A stretch of 64,000 bases of DNA from Christiangramia fulva (GCF_003024155.1 NZ_CP028136.1:682001-746000), one strand, 5' to 3'; positions 19,734 to 29,291 are shown, numbered from the stretch's first letter. Notes: generated from the letters alone by a model not told the origin. Program-made: numbers and translations.

Positions 19734-20462
19734 CTATTTATTATTTTCAGAAGCAAAACTTACCGGGTGACATTCTATAGAAGTTTTCATTTTGGTGGCC
19801 TGTTTAGGTGACATATAGGGAATTCCTAATCCCATTCCTCGAATAATAAATAATACTCCCATTATAGCGATCATTACAGGAATGGCCTTTTTCATATTGT
19901 TCCGCATTTTTACCGATACAAAATTGCCGGCCCATACCACAGCAGTCATAAGGGGAATGGTTCCTAAACCAAAAATTGCCATATAGGCTGCTCCTTCCAG
20001 CATTCCCTGTACGGCAGTCGCTCCCAGAACGGCCATATATACCAGTCCGCAAGGCAGCAATCCATTTAGAAAACCAATGCTAAAAAAAGTATCCGGACGC
20101 TTTTTTTTCAGCTCAGCTCCTATCTGTGATTTAATCTTTGAAATTCCTTTAAAAGCCGGATTCATAAGGCGGTCAAGCCCTTTTTTTCCTGCCGGAATAA
20201 AGATCAGGGAAAGCATGACCAGGCCAATGATGATCGATAATTTCTGTTGAAGTCCGAAAAGGGAAATGCTCTTTCCCAATAATCCGAAAATGGCGCCAAT
20301 AAGAGTGTAAGAAAAGATCCTTCCGGCGTGGTAAAGAAAGATCTGTAAACCTTTTTTAAAATTATTATTCCGGTCTACGGGCAAGAGAAAAGCTATTGGA
20401 CCGCACATTCCCATGCAGTGAAAACTTCCCAGAAGACCAAATATGAGTGCTGTAAAATACAT
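19734..20462 (-). CDS. DsbD_2/TauE-like membrane protein of the cbb3 cluster
   Basis: A 242-residue polytopic membrane protein of the family often annotated as sulfite exporter TauE/SafE or DsbD_2. It carries FHCMGMCGP near the N-terminus and GLLPCGLVYMA in the second half; these Cys/Met motifs are placed like thiol or copper ligands in membrane helices. The family is commonly the last gene of Bacteroidetes cco clusters. A role in copper or redox supply to the oxidase is inferred from context. Its start codon abuts the ccoH stop region, and the operon terminator follows. Confidence 0.8.
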   Translation of the reverse strand: MYFTALIFGLLGSFHCMGMCGPIAFLLPVDRNNNFKKGLQIFLYHAGRIFSYTLIGAIFGLLGKSISLFGLQQKLSIIIGLVMLSLIFIPAGKKGLDRLMNPAFKGISKIKSQIGAELKKKRPDTFFSIGFLNGLLPCGLVYMAVLGATAVQGMLEGAAYMAIFGLGTIPLMTAVVWAGNFVSVKMRNNMKKAIPVMIAIMGVLFIIRGMGLGIPYMSPKQATKMKTSIECHPVSFASENNK

Positions 20463-20917
20463 TACCAGGATAATTCTTTTCGTACCAGGTAATCTTTATT
20501 ATTACTGGTCCAGGCTATGTTCATATTCCAGCGTCCGGCCAGTAATTTATCTGCCTGAACCAAAACCTGGTTCGCCTGCATTTTCGTGAGTGAAACCGTA
20601 AAATCCAGTTTTTTGTCAGAAGGACGATATAAAGTAACCTTCCCAACAATATCTTCAGCTTTTACTTCTTTCGGAAAAGTAATGAGCCATCCGTTATCAG
20701 ATCTTTCCACCTTCACTTTTTCGGAAAGCCCGAAAGCGTTTTCTTCCGCATTGATATCCTGCTGATAATGAAGTTCTGCTCCATAGTAATCTTCAGTTAC
20801 CAGGTCATGATCAAAATCCTTACTCCCCAGCATCTGCACCACGAAGAACATAATAAATCCTATAAATCCTGTCATTCCCAGTACGATGCCGGTTCCCCAA
20901 TTTATTTTTATTTTCAT
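20462..20917 (-). CDS. ccoH: FixH/CcoH-family cbb3 oxidase assembly protein
   Basis: A 151-residue protein with one N-terminal membrane helix (GIVLGMTGFIGFIMFFVVQML) and a periplasmic domain with FixH features (DYYGAELHYQQDINAEENA, AGRWNMNIAW). CcoH/FixH is needed for stable assembly of cbb3 oxidase. It lies between ccoG and the DsbD_2-like gene, overlapping the latter by one base, which indicates coupling. Confidence 0.9.
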   Translation of the reverse strand: MKIKINWGTGIVLGMTGFIGFIMFFVVQMLGSKDFDHDLVTEDYYGAELHYQQDINAEENAFGLSEKVKVERSDNGWLITFPKEVKAEDIVGKVTLYRPSDKKLDFTVSLTKMQANQVLVQADKLLAGRWNMNIAWTSNNKDYLVRKELSW

Positions 20918-20929
20918 CTTCAGATATTT

Positions 20930-22339
20930 TTAATTATAACTCCGCGGTCCCATAAAGGTGGTGCGGGTAGTTTCGATCAACTGATTTTTATTATAAACAC
21001 CAATTTTAACTTCATCTTTTTCATCCTTCAAAAGCGACCTGTTGATATTTATGAAAAGAGTTCCTTCTGAAAGCCCATTGGCAGGAACATGAATTTGGTC
21101 ATTTTTCACGATCTCTATATCACCTTTAGGTGAAAGAAGCTTGAAATGCACATCGTTATATTCCAGGTTGGTTTTATTGATAAGCTTAAAAGTGTAAACA
21201 TTGCTGATCACATTGCCGGCTTTATGCTCGTATAATTGTCCGGGAAGTCGCAGAATATCTGCTTCGAGATCACTTCTAAGAAAAAGTAAGCCAACAAAAA
21301 CTGAAATTAGAATTCCCAGAACCGTAGTATAGCCTTTCATTCTTGGTGTAAACCGGAAAGGTGCTTTTTTCTGAATATTCTCCTCGCTGGCATATCGAAT
21401 GAGGCCTTTTGGAAGATCTACAGCTTCCATCATGTGGTCACACGCATCGATACAGGCGGTACAATTCACGCACTCCAGCTGAGTCCCATTTCGAATATCG
21501 ATCCCTGTAGGGCAAACCTGCACACATTGCATACAATCAATACAATCACCTTTCCCCGAAGCAGCGCGATCTTCATTTTTCTTAAATTTCGCTCTTCCTT
21601 TTTCCTTTTCTCCGCGTTTGTGGTCGTAGGCAACAACTATAGATTTGGTGTCTAAAAGAACTCCCTGTAAACGACCGTAGGGACAGGCTATAATACATAC
21701 CTGCTCGCGAAACCAGGCAAAAACAAAATAAAAAACAGAGGTGAAGATAAGGAGGGAAAACAAAGTACTGAAATGCGCCTGCGGACCTTCTTTGATATAA
21801 AGCAGCAACCTCTCACTCCCAATAAGGTAAGCCAAAAAAACATTGGCTATGAGGAAAGAAACCAGGAAAAAGACCGTCCATTTCAATCCTTTTTTCCTGA
21901 TTTTTTCCGCATTCCAGTTCTGTTTATCCAGCTTGATCTGTTTTCCACGGTCTCCTTCGATCCAGAATTCGATTCTACGAAAGACCATTTCCAGAAAAAT
22001 TGTTTGAGGGCATATCCAGCCACAGAATATTCTTCCGAAGGCTACGGTAAAAAGAAGAATGAAAACCACACCTATCAGCATTATTATCACAAATAGATAA
22101 AAATCCTGTGGCCAGAAACTTGCCCCGAAAATATTAAAACGGCGTTCGAGCACGTTAAACATTAAGAACTGCTTCCCGTTTACTTTTATAAAAGGAGATA
22201 TGAACAGAAATGCCAGTAGTAAATAACTCACAATTTTCCTGTATTCATAGAGTTTCCCCGATGGTTTGCGAGGATACACCCATGAACGTTTCCCTTTACT
22301 GTCTACCGTTGAGATACTATTTCTGAAATTTTCGTCCAC
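20930..22339 (-). CDS. ccoG: CcoG/FixG ferredoxin-like assembly protein
   Basis: A 469-residue membrane protein with several helices, CGWICPQTIFLE in the membrane part and a bis-[4Fe-4S] ferredoxin segment (CIDCMQCVQVCPTGIDI, then CVNCTACIDAC), ending in an Ig-like FixG accessory domain. CcoG is known as a cupric reductase-type factor in cbb3 maturation. It lies 8 bp downstream of ccoP and 12 bp before ccoH in one operon. Length is normal. Confidence 0.95.
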   Translation of the reverse strand: MDENFRNSISTVDSKGKRSWVYPRKPSGKLYEYRKIVSYLLLAFLFISPFIKVNGKQFLMFNVLERRFNIFGASFWPQDFYLFVIIMLIGVVFILLFTVAFGRIFCGWICPQTIFLEMVFRRIEFWIEGDRGKQIKLDKQNWNAEKIRKKGLKWTVFFLVSFLIANVFLAYLIGSERLLLYIKEGPQAHFSTLFSLLIFTSVFYFVFAWFREQVCIIACPYGRLQGVLLDTKSIVVAYDHKRGEKEKGRAKFKKNEDRAASGKGDCIDCMQCVQVCPTGIDIRNGTQLECVNCTACIDACDHMMEAVDLPKGLIRYASEENIQKKAPFRFTPRMKGYTTVLGILISVFVGLLFLRSDLEADILRLPGQLYEHKAGNVISNVYTFKLINKTNLEYNDVHFKLLSPKGDIEIVKNDQIHVPANGLSEGTLFININRSLLKDEKDEVKIGVYNKNQLIETTRTTFMGPRSYN

Positions 22340-22347
22340 TTACTTTT

Positions 22348-23310
22348 TTATTCTATGGTTTGTATTGCTTTAATACCGGTATTTGCTTTTATAGAATCTG
22401 TTTGTTTATCTGGCTGTTCCTGTTTAGGTGCATCGGGATCTACCCATAACTCTCCCTGAGGTTCCTTCGGGCTGGCAGGTTCAGTGCCATGAAGACTAAG
22501 CACATAACTTGCTACCTGGGCACGCTCTTTTGGTGTTAATTCAGTTTTCCAGGCTACCATACCTTTACCGGCACGGCCTCCTTCAGAAATAGTATGAAAA
22601 ACATTCTTAATTCCGCCACCATTGATCCAGTAGTCATCGGTAAGGTTAGGACCTATTCCTCCTCCACCGTCCATTTTATGACAGGCGAAACATTTTGTTT
22701 CGAAAATCGACTGTCCGGCTTTAAGATCTGCTTCACCGGTAAGCCGTTCCACAGTATTCATGTCGATAAGATCATCAGCATTCTTTTTGTATTCCTCTAC
22801 TGCAGCTTTAGCTTCAGCCATTTCCTGGTTAAATTCTTCTATCTGCGTAGTGCCGTTAAAAATGTGGTATCTCGCCAGATACACAAAAGCGAAAATGATA
22901 CTGGCATAAAAGCCATACAACCACCACGGCGGAAGGTTATTGTCAAGTTCGCGTATTCCGTCATAATTATGATCCAGAACGATCTCATCTTCCTTTTCAA
23001 CCGGTTTGCGGTCTATGAGCTTTCTATAGGTTTTTTTAAGCCAGTTGCTGCGCTTCTCTTCTTTGGCAGCCATAAAAGCGTCATAGCTTTCCTTGGCTTC
23101 AGGGGTCAGCGACCTATACAGAAGGCTTCTTAAAGATGCTACAGAAACTTCAATAGCAATAGCTATAAACACTATTACAGCAAGAATGAGCCATAAAACA
23201 GGATAGGCCTGGTAGGGCGATTGGTCACCCACGTCCAGCGTAAGGTCTATAAGAACAACTGCGAGTGCGGTAAGCCCTGTAATTCTTAATATGGAAAAAA
23301 ATAATTTCAT
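22348..23310 (-). CDS. ccoP: cbb3 oxidase subunit CcoP, monohaem form
   Basis: A 320-residue subunit with N-terminal hydrophobic helices, a charged segment, the usual CcoP helix near residue 130 (PPWWLYGFYASIIFAFVYLA) and one cytochrome c domain with CFACH near residue 210 and a Met ligand in GMVAWK. Proteobacterial CcoP normally carries two c-type haems; only one CxxCH is present here, as in many Bacteroidetes. It delivers electrons to CcoO. The tail is Pro/Lys/Asp-rich. Confidence 0.93.
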   Translation of the reverse strand: MKLFFSILRITGLTALAVVLIDLTLDVGDQSPYQAYPVLWLILAVIVFIAIAIEVSVASLRSLLYRSLTPEAKESYDAFMAAKEEKRSNWLKKTYRKLIDRKPVEKEDEIVLDHNYDGIRELDNNLPPWWLYGFYASIIFAFVYLARYHIFNGTTQIEEFNQEMAEAKAAVEEYKKNADDLIDMNTVERLTGEADLKAGQSIFETKCFACHKMDGGGGIGPNLTDDYWINGGGIKNVFHTISEGGRAGKGMVAWKTELTPKERAQVASYVLSLHGTEPASPKEPQGELWVDPDAPKQEQPDKQTDSIKANTGIKAIQTIE

Positions 23311-23318
23311 CGGTTAAT

Positions 23319-23528
23319 TTAATTAATGGTTAGGTCAAGGCTGTTTTCCTGATCGGCTTCCTCTTTTTCCAGAGGAAGCTGGCTAACTTCATTTATATAT
23401 TCTTTTCTTGCTGTCACTACCCAAAAAAACAGCGCTGCAAAAAAGATGAAGAAAATGAGCAGGGAAATGATTGGATAAATGGCAACGCCATCTATACTTT
23501 CCAAAGGTCCTTTTACATATTTAAGCAT
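23319..23528 (-). CDS. ccoQ: cbb3 oxidase small subunit CcoQ
   Basis: A 69-residue single-helix protein (YPIISLLIFFIFFAALFFWVV) with an acidic C-terminal tail, encoded between ccoNO and ccoP where CcoQ is expected. CcoQ stabilises the core complex. Identity rests on position, size and topology because this subunit is poorly conserved. Confidence 0.85.
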   Translation of the reverse strand: MLKYVKGPLESIDGVAIYPIISLLIFFIFFAALFFWVVTARKEYINEVSQLPLEKEEADQENSLDLTIN

Positions 23529-23542
23529 GATGTTGTATTTTT

Positions 23543-25735
23543 TTAGTTAGTGACATTTGAAAGATCTTCAGCTTTGATATCGGTTCCCAATCTTTGCAGA
23601 TAAGCAATAAGAGCCACGATCTCACGGTCTTTCATTTCGGTAAATTCCTCTCCATTTTCGCGGGCAATTTTTTTGTCGGCTTCATAAGTAGATGCAAAAT
23701 CGGGATCGGAGTATAAACTCTCTTCGATTTTTGCGCCCTGGGCTTCCATCGCTTCCTGTGCCTTCGCGATCTCTTCATCGGTATAAGGCACACCAAGATT
23801 TTGCATGGCCCTCATTTTATCTTCAGTATTAGACTTATCCAGTTTATTCTTTATAAGCCATTGATAGGAAGGCATGATAGAACCTGCTGAAGTACTTCGG
23901 GGATCATACATATGGTTAAGGTGCCAGTTATCGGAATATTTCTTACCTACCCGGTGAAGATCGGGGCCCGTACGTTTACTTCCCCATAAAAACGGATGGT
24001 CATATACGTATTCGCCCGCTTTTGAGTATTCTCCATAACGTTCAACTTCACTCCGGAAAGGACGGATCATTTGTGAATGACAACTCACACAACCTTCCCT
24101 GATATAAAGATCCCTGCCTTCAAGTTCAAGGGGCGTATATGGTTTAACACTCGAAATCACCGGCACATATTCATCAACCATCAACGAGGGAATGATCTGC
24201 ACCATACCTCCTATAAGAATTGCAATAGTGGCGTAAATGGTAAGTTTTACAGGACGTCTTTCAAGCCAGGTATGCCATGCTTCTCCCCTGGTACGTTTTT
24301 TAGTAACCTTTTGCAGGGCTTCTGCTTCGGCCAGCTCATCTTCTACCGGGCTGCCCTGTTTTACGGTTTTTATAATATTATAAAGAAGGATAAAAGTTCC
24401 GAAAATGTACAAACTTCCTCCTATGGCGCGCATCCAGTACATTGGCATGATCTGCTGAACGGTCTCTAGAAAGTTTCCATAGGTTAGGGTTCCATCGGGA
24501 TTAAACTGTTTCCACATAGAAGCCTGAACAAATCCAGCGACATACATCGGCAGGGTATACATTATGATCCCCAAAGTTCCAATCCAGAAATGCGCGTTGG
24601 CAAGTTTTGTTGACCAAAGTTTAGTTTTGAATAATCGGGGAACGAGCCAATACACCATTCCAAAGGTGAGGAATCCGTTCCATGCCAGTGCACCAACATG
24701 CACGTGGGCAATGATCCAGTCACTAAAGTGAGCGATGGCATTCACGTTTTTAAGGGAAAGCATAGGGCCTTCAAAAGTTGCCATACCATAACCCGTGATC
24801 GCCACTACCATGAATTTCAAAACAGGATCAACCCTAACTTTATCCCATGCTCCGCGAAGGGTTAGCAAACCATTGATCATCCCACCCCAGGAAGGGAATA
24901 ACAACATCACTGAAAAAGCAACTCCAAGGTTTTGCGCCCATTCAGGGAGTGATGTATATAGAAGATGGTGTGGTCCTGCCCAGATATAAATAAAGATCAG
25001 GGACCAGAAGTGAACAATAGATAATCGATAAGAATATACCGGCCTGTTTGCCGCTTTCGGAACAAAATAGTACATCAATCCCAGGAAAGGCGTAGTAAGG
25101 AAAAAGGCTACCGCGTTATGCCCGTACCACCATTGCACCAGTGCATCCTGAACTCCTGCGTATACCGAATAACTTTTTAGAAAATCTACCGGTAATTCTA
25201 TATTATTAAAAATATGAAGCACAGCCACGGTAACGAAGGTGGCCAGATAGAACCAGATCGCCACATAAAGGTGTCGTTGCCTTCTCTTGATCATGGTACC
25301 AATAAGGTTAATTCCGAATGCTACCCAAACCAGCGCAATAGCGATATCAAAAGGCCATTCAAGCTCGGCATATTCTTTTGAAGACGTAAAACCAAGCGGC
25401 AGGGTGATCGCAGCACCAACAATAATGAGCTGCCAACCCCAAAAATTGATGTTGCTCAGGGCGTCGCTAAACATTCGCGCTTTAAGCAAACGCTGGGTAG
25501 AATAATAAACTCCGGCGAAAATGGCATTTCCAACAAAGGCAAAAATGACCGCATTGGTATGTAAAGGTCTTAACCGACCAAAACTTAGCCAGGAGATTCC
25601 ACTGGTAAGCTCCGGAAATAAAAATAAGAAGGCGAGCAGCAAACCCACGCTCATCCCAATAACACCCCAGAAAAGGGTCGCCACGATAAATTTCTTTACG
25701 ATCTTATTATCGTAGTAAAATTGCTGTACTTCCAT
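23543..25735 (-). CDS. ccoNO: Fused cbb3 oxidase subunits CcoN-CcoO
   Basis: A 730-residue fusion. Residues about 1-480 are the CcoN haem-copper core with the expected His residues (LHTNAVIFAFVGN, WYGHNAVAFFLTTPFLG, WAGPHHLLYTSLPEW, HFSDWIIAHVHVGALAWNGF). Residues about 500-730 are CcoO with a membrane anchor and one haem c site, EGCVSCHSQMIRPF (about residue 550). The enzyme reduces oxygen to water at high affinity and pumps protons. The N-O fusion is characteristic of Bacteroidetes. It lies 7 bp after ccoS, and the operon is preceded by an Fnr-like box. Confidence 0.96.
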   Translation of the reverse strand: MEVQQFYYDNKIVKKFIVATLFWGVIGMSVGLLLAFLFLFPELTSGISWLSFGRLRPLHTNAVIFAFVGNAIFAGVYYSTQRLLKARMFSDALSNINFWGWQLIIVGAAITLPLGFTSSKEYAELEWPFDIAIALVWVAFGINLIGTMIKRRQRHLYVAIWFYLATFVTVAVLHIFNNIELPVDFLKSYSVYAGVQDALVQWWYGHNAVAFFLTTPFLGLMYYFVPKAANRPVYSYRLSIVHFWSLIFIYIWAGPHHLLYTSLPEWAQNLGVAFSVMLLFPSWGGMINGLLTLRGAWDKVRVDPVLKFMVVAITGYGMATFEGPMLSLKNVNAIAHFSDWIIAHVHVGALAWNGFLTFGMVYWLVPRLFKTKLWSTKLANAHFWIGTLGIIMYTLPMYVAGFVQASMWKQFNPDGTLTYGNFLETVQQIMPMYWMRAIGGSLYIFGTFILLYNIIKTVKQGSPVEDELAEAEALQKVTKKRTRGEAWHTWLERRPVKLTIYATIAILIGGMVQIIPSLMVDEYVPVISSVKPYTPLELEGRDLYIREGCVSCHSQMIRPFRSEVERYGEYSKAGEYVYDHPFLWGSKRTGPDLHRVGKKYSDNWHLNHMYDPRSTSAGSIMPSYQWLIKNKLDKSNTEDKMRAMQNLGVPYTDEEIAKAQEAMEAQGAKIEESLYSDPDFASTYEADKKIARENGEEFTEMKDREIVALIAYLQRLGTDIKAEDLSNVTN

Positions 25736-25742
25736 AGTTTAT

Positions 25743-25925
25743 TTATTGATTACTCTTTTTTGATGTTTCCTTTTTTTTGGTTTTTACCTCATCATCAAAT
25801 AACATTCTTACCGAAGGTGTATAGACATCGTCATACTGACCGCTCTTCACCGAAAAGATGAAGGCCACAAAAAAGATCAGCGCAACAACAAGACTAACAG
25901 CAAGTAAGAGATAAATGATATTCAT
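25743..25925 (-). CDS. ccoS: cbb3 oxidase maturation protein CcoS
   Basis: A 60-residue protein with one N-terminal helix (MNIIYLLLAVSLVVALIFFVAFIF), followed by SGQYDD and a Lys-rich tail, as in CcoS. CcoS is required for cofactor insertion into cbb3 oxidase. It is the first gene downstream of the box and promoter at 25945-25987 and overlaps none of its neighbours. Confidence 0.92.
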   Translation of the reverse strand: MNIIYLLLAVSLVVALIFFVAFIFSVKSGQYDDVYTPSVRMLFDDEVKTKKKETSKKSNQ

Positions 25926-25944
25926 GATTATTCGAATCTGGGCG

Positions 25945-25987
25945 TAAAAATATTTTTATGAAAGCGGGTAAAAAATGACAATTATCA
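25945..25987 (-). promoter_or_regulatory. Fnr-like box and -7 element of ccoS-ccoNOQPGH
   Basis: On the minus strand the palindrome TGATAATTGTCA (25987-25976) is followed after exactly 23 bp by TATTTTTA (25952-25945), 19 bp before the ccoS start. The box overlaps the ccoI stop codon (25985-25987). The spacing matches six other sites in this window. Confidence 0.85.
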
Positions 25988-28384
25988 GCTTTCAGTTTTT
26001 TTAAAATTGAGGCGCTTACCGAGCCAGTAAGAGCAAAAAGTGGTAAAGGCCACGATACTTACCGAACTTAGCGGCATAAGGATCGCTGCATAGACAGGCT
26101 TTAAATTGCCGGTAACCGCAAATCCAAGCCCAATTAAATTGTAAAGAAATGAGAGTAAAAAACTGATATAGATAACACCCACAGCTTTTTTTGAGATTTT
26201 GAGCAATTCCGGAAGTTTTCTAAAAATACTTACATCCATAATAGCATCACAGGCAGGGGAAAAGATATTGATGTCTTCTGAAACGGCTACTCCAACATTG
26301 CTCTGAGCCAGAGCACCGGCATCATTCAACCCATCGCCAACCATCATTACCTTCAGCCCCTTTTTCTGAAGATTTTTTATGAATTCCAACTTATCTCCAG
26401 GCCTTTGATCGAAGAACATTTGAGTTCCCGAAGGTAAAAGCTGTTCCAGCTGTTGTCTTTCTCCTTCATTATCGCCGGAAAGGATATACAATTCTTTATC
26501 TTTTGAAAGTTCCCTGAAGATCTCACCCGTTCCTTCGCGGTAAGAATTCCTGAAAGTGAAGCAACCTTTATAATCGCTATCACTACTAATATGAACCGAA
26601 GTTTTTTCGGCTTCTGCCAAATTAGAAACTTTATAATCCACAAAATTGGCAGAACCGATTTTCATTGACCTTGCCCCGTCTTTTATAGCAATTCCCTGGC
26701 CGGCTACTTCTTCAAATTGTTCCGGGACCTTGATGCCATTTTTTTTCAGGATGTTATACAATGAACGGCTGAGCGGATGACCGGAGGCCCGAAGACTTCC
26801 CGTAAGAAGTTGCAACTCTTCTTCATTTAAAGCCATACCGGCATAATTCACTTCCTGTTTTGAAGTATTGGTGATGGTACCGGTTTTATCAAAAACTACA
26901 GCGTCTATTTCAGCCAGCTGCTCGATCACTTCAGCTTCTTTAAGGTAAAAACCTTTTCTTCCGAAGATCCTCAGGATATTTCCAAGAGTAAAGGGAGCAG
27001 CCAGCGCGATGGCACAGGGGCAGGCAATAATGAGAACCGCCGTAAAGGCATTTCCCGCTTTGGAAGGATCTGCAATTAACCAGAAAACCCCCGCTATTAA
27101 GGCAATACCAATAACTGCAAGCGTGAAATATTTACTTATTTTATCGGTTATCGAATGGTAGCCTTTATTTTTATTTTTCCTGAAAACTTCATCACTCCAT
27201 AACTCGGTGAGGTAACTTTGTTTAACCGGTTTAAGGGCTTCGACCTCTATAAGACCTCCTTTTTGCCTTCCGCCTGCGAACAATTTATCTCCCGCCACGC
27301 GATCTATAGGTTCTGCCTCTCCGGTCACAAAGCTGTAATCTATAGTTGCAGCTCCACTGAGAAGCACAGCATCCATGGGAACCAGTTCTTCATTCCTTAT
27401 TAAGATCCTGTCGCCTTTTTCGATCTTATAAACCGGGATTTGTTCTTCAATATCTTTACCTTCAAATTTTGATATTCTTGTTACGGCAATAGGAAAATAA
27501 GAGCGATAATCCCTTTCGAAAGAGAGGTAAGAATAGGTTTTCTGCTGAAAATATTTCCCTAAAAGAAGAAAGAAAACGAGGCCACTGAGACTGTCAAAAA
27601 ATCCCGTTCCGGTATCGGTGATTATTTCAAAAAAACTACGAAAAAAGAGCACAAATATTCCCAGAGCAATAGGCACATCTATATTTAGAATTCGGGATCG
27701 GAGTCCTTTATAGGCAGAGATAAAATAAGAGTTTGCCGAATAAAAAACCACTGGTAGTGAAAATGCGAACATGAGCCAGCGAAAAAGGTATTTGAACTGG
27801 TCCAGCCAGAATTCCTTTACCTCAAAATATTCGGGAAAAGAAAGGAACATTATATTACCGAAAGCAAATCCCGCCACTCCCAATTTAAAGATCAGGGAAC
27901 GATCGATTTGTTTTTCAGGTTTTTCGTAATTCTCAAGTGAAATCGAGGGTTCATAACCTATACCGGCCATCAGCGCGACGACCTCTTTTAAAGTGACCTT
28001 TTCTTTGGAAAAACTTACGCGGACTTTCTTTCTGGGAAAATCTACCGTTGAGCTCTGAATTCCCGAATGAAGCCTGTTCAGGTTTTCCAGGATCCAGATA
28101 CAGGAACTGCAATGAATAGTTGGAATATGCAGGCTTGCAATTTGTTTTCCCGCCTCGTCGAAATCCAGCAGCTTTTCCACGATCTCCTCATTATCAAGAA
28201 AAGAAAAATCTACTTTTTTCCTTTTTTGAGAAATACCTGGCCTTTCCTGAAGTTCATAATAATAAGAAAGGTCATTGGTTTCCAGGATCTCATAGACCAT
28301 TTTGCATCCGTTACAGCAAAAATGCCTTCCTGAAAATTCAAGAATATCTATACAGTCTTCTCCGCAGTGATAGCATTTTTCCAT
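25985..28384 (-). CDS. ccoI: Copper-translocating P-type ATPase CcoI
   Basis: A 799-residue heavy-metal P1B-ATPase that provides copper for the cbb3 active site. The Cys-rich N-terminus (CYHCGEDC, then CCNGCKMVYEI) is followed by a heavy-metal domain (IHCSSCIWILENL, about residue 95), membrane helices with the CPC motif IIACPCAIALAAP (about 456), phosphorylation site DKTGTITN (about 498), SGHPLSRSL and the hinge MVGDGLNDAGAL. The tandem Cys motifs are typical of FixI/CcoI. It starts 9 bp after the uspA gene, so the two share the promoter at 29220-29262. Confidence 0.95.
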   Translation of the reverse strand: MEKCYHCGEDCIDILEFSGRHFCCNGCKMVYEILETNDLSYYYELQERPGISQKRKKVDFSFLDNEEIVEKLLDFDEAGKQIASLHIPTIHCSSCIWILENLNRLHSGIQSSTVDFPRKKVRVSFSKEKVTLKEVVALMAGIGYEPSISLENYEKPEKQIDRSLIFKLGVAGFAFGNIMFLSFPEYFEVKEFWLDQFKYLFRWLMFAFSLPVVFYSANSYFISAYKGLRSRILNIDVPIALGIFVLFFRSFFEIITDTGTGFFDSLSGLVFFLLLGKYFQQKTYSYLSFERDYRSYFPIAVTRISKFEGKDIEEQIPVYKIEKGDRILIRNEELVPMDAVLLSGAATIDYSFVTGEAEPIDRVAGDKLFAGGRQKGGLIEVEALKPVKQSYLTELWSDEVFRKNKNKGYHSITDKISKYFTLAVIGIALIAGVFWLIADPSKAGNAFTAVLIIACPCAIALAAPFTLGNILRIFGRKGFYLKEAEVIEQLAEIDAVVFDKTGTITNTSKQEVNYAGMALNEEELQLLTGSLRASGHPLSRSLYNILKKNGIKVPEQFEEVAGQGIAIKDGARSMKIGSANFVDYKVSNLAEAEKTSVHISSDSDYKGCFTFRNSYREGTGEIFRELSKDKELYILSGDNEGERQQLEQLLPSGTQMFFDQRPGDKLEFIKNLQKKGLKVMMVGDGLNDAGALAQSNVGVAVSEDINIFSPACDAIMDVSIFRKLPELLKISKKAVGVIYISFLLSFLYNLIGLGFAVTGNLKPVYAAILMPLSSVSIVAFTTFCSYWLGKRLNFKKTES

Positions 28385-28393
28385 ATACGAAAA

Positions 28394-29200
28394 CTATTGA
28401 TGGATAACGAGAATAGGAAGCGAATTCGCGGTAGTGGCAAAAACTCCATGCCTGGCATGAAGCAGACGGTCACATACGCTAAGATTTTTTCCCAGAACGA
28501 CAATCATGTCAAAACGGTCCTGGATTTCAGAAAGAAGACCTTCGGTAAAGATCTCGCTTTCTGCCATCTGCAGGGCCTGGACATTAGCATTTTTCATTTC
28601 AGACGCCACTTCTTCCTTTATAGCCAGGGCGTTATTCCCGGCATGTTTTTCATCGAGTTCGATCAGGGTGATCTGTGTAGCGCTGATATATTTTTTACTT
28701 TCAAGAAGCTGATGTACCTTTTTACCAGACAGCACGCTGTAATCTACCGGCAGCACAAGTTTATCGGCTTTCTCATATTTACTTTCCCCGGGAACTGCCA
28801 TGATGTTGCATCTAATCTTTCGGATCACCTCGTAAGCATGGTCTCCCAGAATAGGGTGGTGATGCACTTCATGACTGGCCATCCCGATGAAAATAAGATC
28901 AATCTTTTTTTCATCCAGCGCCTTTCTCACTGCGGTTATAAGATTTTCTGAAGAAAGAACATAGCTGAAATGATGATTTTCATTACGAGAATATTCTTCC
29001 AGGGAAGCAATGCCATCCTGGAGCTTTTCCCAGGTATGCAGCAGTTGATTTTCAAGCTTTCCGCTGTTGGTTTTTTTGAAGTTGAAGTCCTGAATGTTAA
29101 GCAGATAAAAGTTTACTGAAAGATCCTGAAGGAAGTCTACAGCATACTTTCCAGCATTTTCCGATACTTTCGAGAAATCAGTTAGGAGCAATACATTCAT
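28394..29200 (-). CDS. Universal stress protein, tandem UspA domains
   Basis: A 268-residue protein with an N-terminal UspA fold (MNVLLLTDFSKVSENAGKYA, DLIFIGMASHEV) and a diverged second half (KLVLPVDYS). Usp proteins are cytoplasmic stress proteins, often induced by oxygen limitation. The glycine nucleotide-loop motif is weak in both halves, so ATP binding is uncertain. It is co-transcribed with ccoI and preceded by an Fnr-like box, suggesting a role in low-oxygen adaptation. Confidence 0.85.
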   Translation of the reverse strand: MNVLLLTDFSKVSENAGKYAVDFLQDLSVNFYLLNIQDFNFKKTNSGKLENQLLHTWEKLQDGIASLEEYSRNENHHFSYVLSSENLITAVRKALDEKKIDLIFIGMASHEVHHHPILGDHAYEVIRKIRCNIMAVPGESKYEKADKLVLPVDYSVLSGKKVHQLLESKKYISATQITLIELDEKHAGNNALAIKEEVASEMKNANVQALQMAESEIFTEGLLSEIQDRFDMIVVLGKNLSVCDRLLHARHGVFATTANSLPILVIHQ

Positions 29201-29219
29201 TGGTGTTCACTTAATAAAG

Positions 29220-29262
29220 CGAAATTAAGGGAACACCTCAACGGGAAAAATGACGAATGTCA
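29220..29262 (-). promoter_or_regulatory. Fnr-like box and -7 element of uspA-ccoI
   Basis: On the minus strand TGACATTCGTCA (29262-29251) is followed after exactly 23 bp by TAATTTCG (29227-29220), 19 bp before the uspA start. The flank after the box (TTTTTCCCG) is almost the same as at the ccoS and hemN boxes. Confidence 0.82.
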
Positions 29263-29291
29263 GTTCTTGGAGTTATAGTCTGAAAAAAATA

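Noticed and set aside
28367..28951. 194-codon frame opposite uspA and the start of ccoI
   Set aside because: It covers the coding sequence of two well-supported genes and has no motif.
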